Shown: piece by piece, positions 5,319-9,430 of the stretch
Layout of the letters: every line of letters starts with the position of its first letter
Position numbering within the stretch: the first letter of the stretch is position 1
DNA from: Spirochaetaceae bacterium
GTDB taxonomy: Bacteria > Spirochaetota > Spirochaetia > SZUA-6 > Bin103
Length of the DNA stretch: 9,430 nucleotides
Direction of reading: 5' to 3'
Assembly (NCBI GenBank): GCA_028820215.1
Contig: JAPPKD010000029.1
Location: forward strand, 1-9,430
Notes under the pieces: generated by a model
Databases searched by the model: none
What the model was told of the DNA's origin: nothing
The model's input: the letters and a program-made list of their open reading frames with translations, nothing else
Program-made: the position numbers and the translations under genes

Positions 5319-6375
5319 CTTCCAGAATCCGTCCGAGGCGGTGCAAGACCCACTGTTCGAGCGCGGTGCTGCCTTCGGCTTCCAAGGCGTGGCCGGCCTT
5401 CCACACGTAGCCGAGCACGTGAAAGATGTCGAGCACGATCGTCAGCGTCACACCGTGCTGCTCGGCGAGGTCTTCGAAGATGTCCAACTGCGTCTCGTTG
5501 CCGTCGACCACCACCACCCAGCGCCGGTCGTGCTGCGGGTCGCGCTCGGTCGCTTCGCGGAACGCCTCCTTGAGCACCTCGCGGGGTTCCTGCGCCACCG
5601 ACGCCCACACCCGCTTGTGCTGCGGGCGAGGGCGCCGCTTGTTCGGTTCAGCCGCCTCGTCGCGCGACAGCACGGCGAGCATCTGCGCGGGCGTGCGCAC
5701 GTGGGGGGCCACCGCGTAGACGGCCGCCACCGTGGACATGCGCTTGCGGTTGCGTTTCTCGCCCTTGCTCAGCCTAGTGCCCATCTTGGTGCCCGCGGAG
5801 CGCTCACTGGCCGTGCGCGTGGCCGGGCGCAGGTCCTGCCGGTGCATGAGCACGCCCTTGCCGTCGCTGGTGATCACCAGCAGAGCGTCGGCCGGCAGCG
5901 CAGCGGTGGCGGTCGCCTGCGGCGCCTCGGTATCCGACTGATGCTCGGTGGGCTGATCCTCGGCGGCCTGCTGATGGCGCTGCTCGTAGAAGGCGTCGAA
6001 ATCCTGCGCCGCTCGCTCGGCCAGTTCTTCCACCTGCCACTTGCCGACCTGCGCGCCGGTGTACTCGCGCAGCGTCCGCACCGTCTCGTCGAACGAGTTC
6101 TTCGACGCCTCCAGTGCCGCGCGACGGCGCACCTCCAGCGAGTAGCGCTCGTCGGGCAGGTTCAACTGCGCGTCCAGCGGATGCAGGCTCGCGTGCCCCT
6201 CGGCCCCGTAGCCGGTGCGCTCGACTGAGACCGTGCCGAAGATCGTCTCCAACTCCCGCCGCTGCCGGCGCGTGCGGGTGCGCTCGGTGCCCTGCGCGTC
6301 GACCACCCCTCGGCGACCTGCGCCTGTGAGGTGGTCCTGCTGCTCGACACAGTCCTGGTAGAGCTGGCGCACCAA
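5317..6375 (-). pseudogene. ISKra4-family transposase, C-terminally truncated
   Basis: From TTG 6375 (frame open to 6411) the protein matches ISKra4-type transposases: RRELETIFGTVSVERTGYG, LHPLDAQLNLPDERYSLEVR, TSDGKGVLMHRQDLRPAT, GTRLSKGEKRNRKRMSTVAA, WVVVVDGNETQ, LTIVLDIFHVLGYVWKA and RLGRILEG. D171 (TSDGKG) and D291 (VVDGN) would be the first two catalytic acids. Homology stops at residue 353 (about 5317), so the usual C-terminal block with the third acid is absent; the reading frame carries on into unrelated codons to 5266. The N-terminus is also short by several dozen residues, a TAG at 6412-6414 blocking extension. An inactive copy is expected. No inverted terminal repeats were found. 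Confidence 0.82.
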
Positions 6376-6414
6376 CTCCCGGCCCTGGGGTAAGGACGAG
6401 GAAGCCGTCAGCTA

Positions 6415-6786
6415 TCGGCGGCGACCTACTCGGCCGCATCGCTGCCGGGCTTTGGGGTGGGAGCGCTCGGGGACTGGGGGGATTTCGGTTTCTGGACAGC
6501 GGACAGCACCTCGTACAGAATCGCGGCTGCGACCCGACGGGCCGTCTTCGTACCCGCTCGGCACGGGCGAGCAGCCAGCTCGTCACATGGCTCGTCACGG
6601 CATCGAGTCGTTCGGTGACATGGATCGGGGCGCTGTCGAAGAACGATGCCACCAACCTCTCTGGGGCGGCGACGCTCGCATCGTCGACGACGCTCAACCG
6701 CGGCAGATACCTGCGTCAAACGACCGCGGTGTGCGGGTCCCGCCTCCTCTTCCCATCCGCGCAGCCAGGGTTCGGCCTCGGCGACG
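6415..6786 (-). other. Unrecognised remnant between transposase and recombinase
   Basis: On the - strand two frames carry plausible protein: LVASFFDSAPIHVTERLDAV, then THVTSWLLARAERV-like sequence in one, and GTKTARRVAAAILYEVLSAV ending in a Pro/Ser-rich tail and TAG at 6426-6428 in the other. They could be one frameshifted protein of about 120 residues. I do not recognise it. The + strand is also open here (6452-7156) without a recognisable product. It may be the debris of another element. Confidence 0.3.
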
Positions 6787-7534
6787 GTCAAGCACTTTCG
6801 CGAGCAGCACCTGCGCTTCCCGCGGCGCCCTCGCGGCGGACCCCGAAAAGGAGAGTTGCTCTGGGAGACGCTGCGTCACTGGCGGGTGCTGCGTGTGCTG
6901 CACAACCCCCGCTACGCTGGCATCTACTGCTTCGGTCGCACCCAGACCCGGAAGCTCGTCGGCGGCGGCGTCGAGACCCGCACACAGCCCCGCGAACAGT
7001 GGACGGCCCTGGTGCCCGATGCGCATCCCGGCTACATCACCGGCGAGCAGTACGAGGCCAACCTCAGGCAACTACGCGCCAACGCCCAGGCCTATGGCGC
7101 CGAGCGGCGCAAGAGCCCGCCGCGCGAGGGACCGGCGCTGCTGCAGGGTCAGGTGATCTGCGGGCGGTGTGGTCGGCGGATGACGGTCCGCTACCACGGC
7201 AGCGACGCTCGCCAGCGGCCGGACTACCTCTGCCAGCGCGAGGGGATCGAGACCCGCACCGATCGGTGCCAGGTCATCCCGGGCGCAGGGATCGATCAAT
7301 CCATCGGCGAACTACTCCTGCGGACGGTGTCGCCAGTGAGCCTCGAAGTAGCCCTGCAGGTCCAGGCCGAACTGGATGCCCGCATCCACGAAGCCGACGC
7401 GCTGCGTCAGCAACAGGTCGAGCGGGCGCTACGATGCCGACTTGGCGCGGCGTCGGTTCATGCAGGTCGACCCCGGCAACCGCTTGGTCGCCGACGTGCT
7501 GGAAGCGGAGTGGAACGAGAACCTGCGCGGACTT
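6787..7534 (+). pseudogene. Large serine recombinase, C-terminal part
   Basis: The frame starts in homology at VKHFREQHLRFPRRPRGG, continues through LRHWRVLRVLHNPRYAGIYC (recombinase domain) and a zinc ribbon (VICGRCGRRMTVRYHG with later Cys in YLCQREG and DRCQ), then a coiled-coil-like helix (LDARIHEADALRQQQVERA). Near 7430 two bases seem to be lost; the continuation, RYDADLARRRFMQVDPGNRL and VADVLEAEWNENL, is in the next frame. The N-terminal resolvase domain with the catalytic Ser is missing, and unrelated DNA precedes 6787. The protein would ordinarily act in site-specific integration or excision of a mobile element; this one cannot. The far C-terminus is replaced by istB codons at about 7535. 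Confidence 0.82.
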
Positions 7535-7640
7535 CAGCACAAGCTGACGCGCCTCAAGCTCGCCAGTATGCTCGACACCTCACCGAACGCCTGCAGCAGG
7601 CGATGGCCGAGAAGTGGAGCTACACCCAGTGGCTTATGTC
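7535..7640 (+). pseudogene. istB: IS21-family helper ATPase IstB, N-terminal fragment
   Basis: The translation QHKLTRLKLASMLDT, then after a one-base frame change near 7576 LTERLQQAMAEKWSYTQWLM, resembles the N-terminal helices of IstB, which assists IstA transposition. The ATP-binding Walker motifs are all lost. The fragment follows the serine recombinase in the same frame with no gap, and runs into the end of the nuclease on the opposite strand. Confidence 0.55.
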
Positions 7641-7884
7641 AGCCGTCCTCGAACGCAGTGACGTTACGGGTCTGGCGGCTGAAAACTCCACGCCGATAAG
7701 GTGGATGGGATCGCCACGGCCGCGGTACTTCGCCGCGCAATCGCGCTCCTGCAACTGGGCGAGCGCCGATCCCGGAGGCGACATCTCCACCACCTTGAAC
7801 TCGAACAGGTAGACGTGCCCGCCCGTGCGCACGGCCATGTCCAGCCGGCCGTGGCTGCTCGACTCCTCGACGACGATCTCGTAG
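7639..7884 (-). pseudogene. PDDEXK_9-type nuclease C-terminus, copy 2
   Basis: On the - strand this reads YEIVVEESSSHGRLDMAVRT, YLFEFKVVEMSPPGSAL and DPIHLIGVEFS, then, after a two-base insertion, SRQTRNVTAFEDG and a stop at 7639-7641. That stop is probably the natural C-terminus of the family, which copy 1 has lost. Only the last 80 or so residues exist; the nuclease Asp and ExK are kept, but the ATPase domain and most of the rest are gone. The right end joins reverse transcriptase codons of the opposite strand. Confidence 0.75.
7658..7882. repeat. Direct repeat R3, right copy (nuclease C-terminus)
   Basis: Partner of 2176-2398, same orientation. The right edges of the match (around 2398 and 7882) lie inside the coding sequence of the nuclease, so the duplicated unit did not follow gene boundaries. 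Confidence 0.85.
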
Positions 7885-8174
7885 CGGATCAAGGAAGCGC
7901 TGGTGGACGAAGGTACGAACCACAGCCGGTGAAACGGGTGGAGATCCCGAAACCGGGCGGCGGGATGCGCCGACTGGGCATTCCGACGGTGGTGGACCGC
8001 CTGATCCAGCAAGCGCTGCACCAGGTGATGAGCCGGGTGTTCGAGCCGGGGTTCTCGGAATCCAGCTATGGGTTTCGCCCTGGGCGCAGCGCCCACGACG
8101 CGGTGCTGAAGGCGCGTGAATACGTGGCCGGCGGCAAGCGGTGGGTGGTCGACGTGGACCTGGAGAAGTTCTTG
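7885..8174 (+). pseudogene. Group II intron-type reverse transcriptase fragment, copy 2
   Basis: Starts at codons for RIKEAL, shifts frame near 7905, and then reads RYEPQPVKRVEIPKPGGGMR, RLGIPTVVDRLIQQALHQVM, SRVFEPGFSESSYGFRPGRS and VVDVDLEKF without interruption. It covers the reverse transcriptase finger motifs up to the first catalytic Asp and then stops abruptly at AAGTTCTT; what follows is the leader block of Uma2 copy B. YADD, thumb, maturase and intron RNA domain V are all absent. It extends further 5' than copy 1 but ends about 25 bases earlier in the protein. Confidence 0.87.
7946..8174. repeat. Direct repeat R1, right copy (reverse transcriptase segment)
   Basis: Partner of 438-661 in the same orientation. 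This copy keeps the frame through the shared part, so the left copy is the one that acquired the single-base losses. Confidence 0.85.
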
Positions 8175-8205
8175 CCGGTCCGGCGCTCGATCGCCTTGAT
8201 CGACC

Positions 8206-8575
8206 GCAAGCGCCACGGCCATGTCGCGCGCTGTCAGGGGTGAACCGTGCTGCGGTCGGCCATCTCGCGCGCCGGCCTCGACAGCTCGGTGACGGAGGAG
8301 ACTGCGCCGTGACCACGAAGCGTCCAAACATCGCCCGCCTCCACCGGCGCCGAGGCGGCGGCACGTTCTTCTGCTTCGCCCATGGGAACGCCCGGCGCCA
8401 CGCACTCCTATCTGCGAGACCGAGAAGGCCCGGCGGTATCCTGTCGTGGAGCAAGCAATGAGTCGGAGGACTACGGCGCGCGGGGTTGCGGGAGCCGGTG
8501 GAATGCCGTACGTTGCCGACATGGCTACCGGTCGCACCGTCCAGGCGCCCGTGGCGACGCTGGCGCAGCGGCCGC
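8206..8575. repeat. Direct repeat R2, right copy (leader block plus start of Uma2)
   Basis: Partner of 1856-2170. It joins the reverse transcriptase fragment to Uma2 copy B. A short frame from GTG 8309, after GGAGGAG at 8294-8300, ends in TGA 8459-8461, overlapping the ATG of Uma2; the same arrangement with ATG 1959 exists in the left copy. Confidence 0.8.
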
Positions 8576-9430
8576 CGACGGCGGCGGACTTCCCCGGCTG
8601 CAGACCGGTCCGTCTGCCGCGGGATGAGCTCGACGACTGCGAGATGCGCCTCGAATACTGGGACACCGCCACCGAGACCGCCTGGATCTGCGATCCGGTC
8701 AGCTCGTACCACGAAGGGCCCGCACGCCTCTTGACGGAGTCGGCCAGACTCATCGCCGCGGTGCGCGGCGCGCCGGTGAAGTGCCTGGGCAGCACCGACC
8801 TGACCGAACGGGACGCGGCCGGCGAGCCGCGCCTCATCATGCAGGCGGACGAGATGGTGTACCTGCACCCGGCGCGCGCCCGGCTGCCGGTGCCGGTGCT
8901 GACGATCGGCGAGCACGACTTCCCGGACGTGGTGCTGGAGGTGGACCACACCACCGACGCGCGCCGGCGCAAGCTGCCGCAGTACGAGGCGTGGGGGTTC
9001 CCGGAGGTGTGGATCGAGGTGTCCGATGCTGATGCGCCGAGCCGGCCGCGGAGGCGGCGGTCGGGGCTGACCATCCACCTGCTGGAGGATGGGGCGTATC
9101 GGCAGGCGGCGGCGAGCCGGGCGTTTCCCGGCTGGACGGCGGCGGAGATCCACGCGGCGCTGAACGAACAGACGTTCTCGGCGCAGACCAGCGCGGCGCT
9201 GGAACGGGTGGGCGCGGTGCTCGGAGAGCGCGAAGGCACCGGCCCGGATGACGACCCGCTGCTCGGCGCGCAGCGCCGCCGGAGCCGTGCGGAAGGCAGG
9301 GCGGAAGGTCGCGCGGAGGGGCTTGCCGCATTGGCGCGTGCGCTGTTGGCGGCGCGGGGCATCGAGGTTTCGCCTGGATTCCCCGGCGTGCCGGGCTTCG
9401 CCGAGTTGCCCGACCACGTCATCGCGGAAG
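8458..9430 (+). CDS. Uma2 family (DUF820) putative PD-(D/E)XK endonuclease, copy B (runs off the window)
   Basis: The frame is open from ATG 8458 to the window end, 324 codons, with no stop. I prefer ATG 8458 because GGAG sits six bases upstream and the same start is kept in copy C; ATG 8503 (MPYVADMATG) is the alternative and is where copy A aligns. It carries the same core as copy A (HDFPDVVLEVDHTT, RRRKLPQYEAWGFPEVW), with the Asp, Glu and Lys of the fold all present. The main divergence is around RLLTESARLIAAVRGAPV, which differs from copy A in most positions, and after EVWIEV. By comparison with copy A about 20 residues lie beyond the window. The Ala-x-Gly-x repeat has three units. It is the best candidate in the window for an expressed gene with its own leader. 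Confidence 0.85.
   Translation, partial: MSRRTTARGVAGAGGMPYVADMATGRTVQAPVATLAQRPPTAADFPGCRPVRLPRDELDDCEMRLEYWDTATETAWICDPVSSYHEGPARLLTESARLIAAVRGAPVKCLGSTDLTERDAAGEPRLIMQADEMVYLHPARARLPVPVLTIGEHDFPDVVLEVDHTTDARRRKLPQYEAWGFPEVWIEVSDADAPSRPRRRRSGLTIHLLEDGAYRQAAASRAFPGWTAAEIHAALNEQTFSAQTSAALERVGAVLGEREGTGPDDDPLLGAQRRRSRAEGRAEGRAEGLAALARALLAARGIEVSPGFPGVPGFAELPDHVIAE
9289..9324 (+). repeat. In-frame 12-bp tandem repeat (Ala-Glu-Gly-x), three units
   Basis: Three 12-base units encode AEGR, AEGR and AEGL, corresponding to the four-unit array at 1545-1592 in copy A. Confidence 0.8.

Noticed and set aside
6694..7071. - strand frame ending RMGRGGGTRTPRS, a phrase often produced by false translation of tRNA genes
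   Set aside because: I could not fold a tRNA here, and the frame is antisense to the serine recombinase.
7885..8205. Complete group II intron
   Set aside because: No YADD, maturase domain or domain V-like hairpin follows; the sequence changes to the Uma2 leader at 8175.
7639..9417. Very long - strand frames opposite Uma2 copy B (about 600 codons)
   Set aside because: They span several unrelated fragments and the antisense of Uma2. Only the last part, at 7639-7884, is real nuclease sequence.

Overview
The window is high-GC bacterial DNA, strongly GC at third codon positions, apart from one AT-richer island at about 3015-4620. It reads as a graveyard of mobile elements. I recognise pieces of IS21-family (istA, istB), ISKra4-family and rve/DDE-type transposases, a large serine recombinase that has lost its catalytic domain, and two fragments of a group II intron-type reverse transcriptase. 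Alongside them are two fragments of a PDDEXK_9-type nuclease and three copies, two essentially intact, of a Uma2-family (DUF820) putative endonuclease. The phylum cannot be fixed from the sequence. Many Uma2 paralogues, AAA/PDDEXK_9 genes and broken transposons would suit a repeat-rich environmental or symbiotic bacterium, but that is inference.

Layout: 1-357, IS21-type end with the istA N-terminus (- strand) and four tandem G-rich repeats. 437-698, reverse transcriptase fragment 1. 756-1754, intact Uma2 gene A. 1773-1826, second relic of the IS21 end. 1856-2179, a non-coding block plus the first codons of Uma2 copy C. 2176-2970 (-), PDDEXK_9 C-terminus joined in frame to a piece of DDE transposase. 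3153-4602 (+), AT-richer two-gene unit: a small three-helix membrane protein and an unrecognised protein of about 330 residues whose 5' end is out of frame across a C9 tract. 4639-4905, ClbS/DfsB-like pseudogene. 5153-5318 (+), another piece of DDE transposase. 5317-6375 (-), ISKra4-family transposase without its C-terminus. 6415-6786, unassigned remnant. 6787-7534, serine recombinase remnant. 7535-7640, istB start. 7639-7884 (-), PDDEXK_9 fragment 2. 7885-8174, reverse transcriptase fragment 2. 8206-8457, second copy of the block. 8458-9430, Uma2 gene B, running off the window.

The same small set of blocks (reverse transcriptase piece, leader block, Uma2, nuclease C-terminus) recurs in different combinations, which indicates repeated recombination between related units. 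Of everything here, only the two long Uma2 reading frames and the small membrane gene look undamaged. The least explained material is the AT-richer two-gene island, which lies between two oppositely oriented pieces of DDE transposase; one reading is an inversion with breakpoints near 2970 and 5318.
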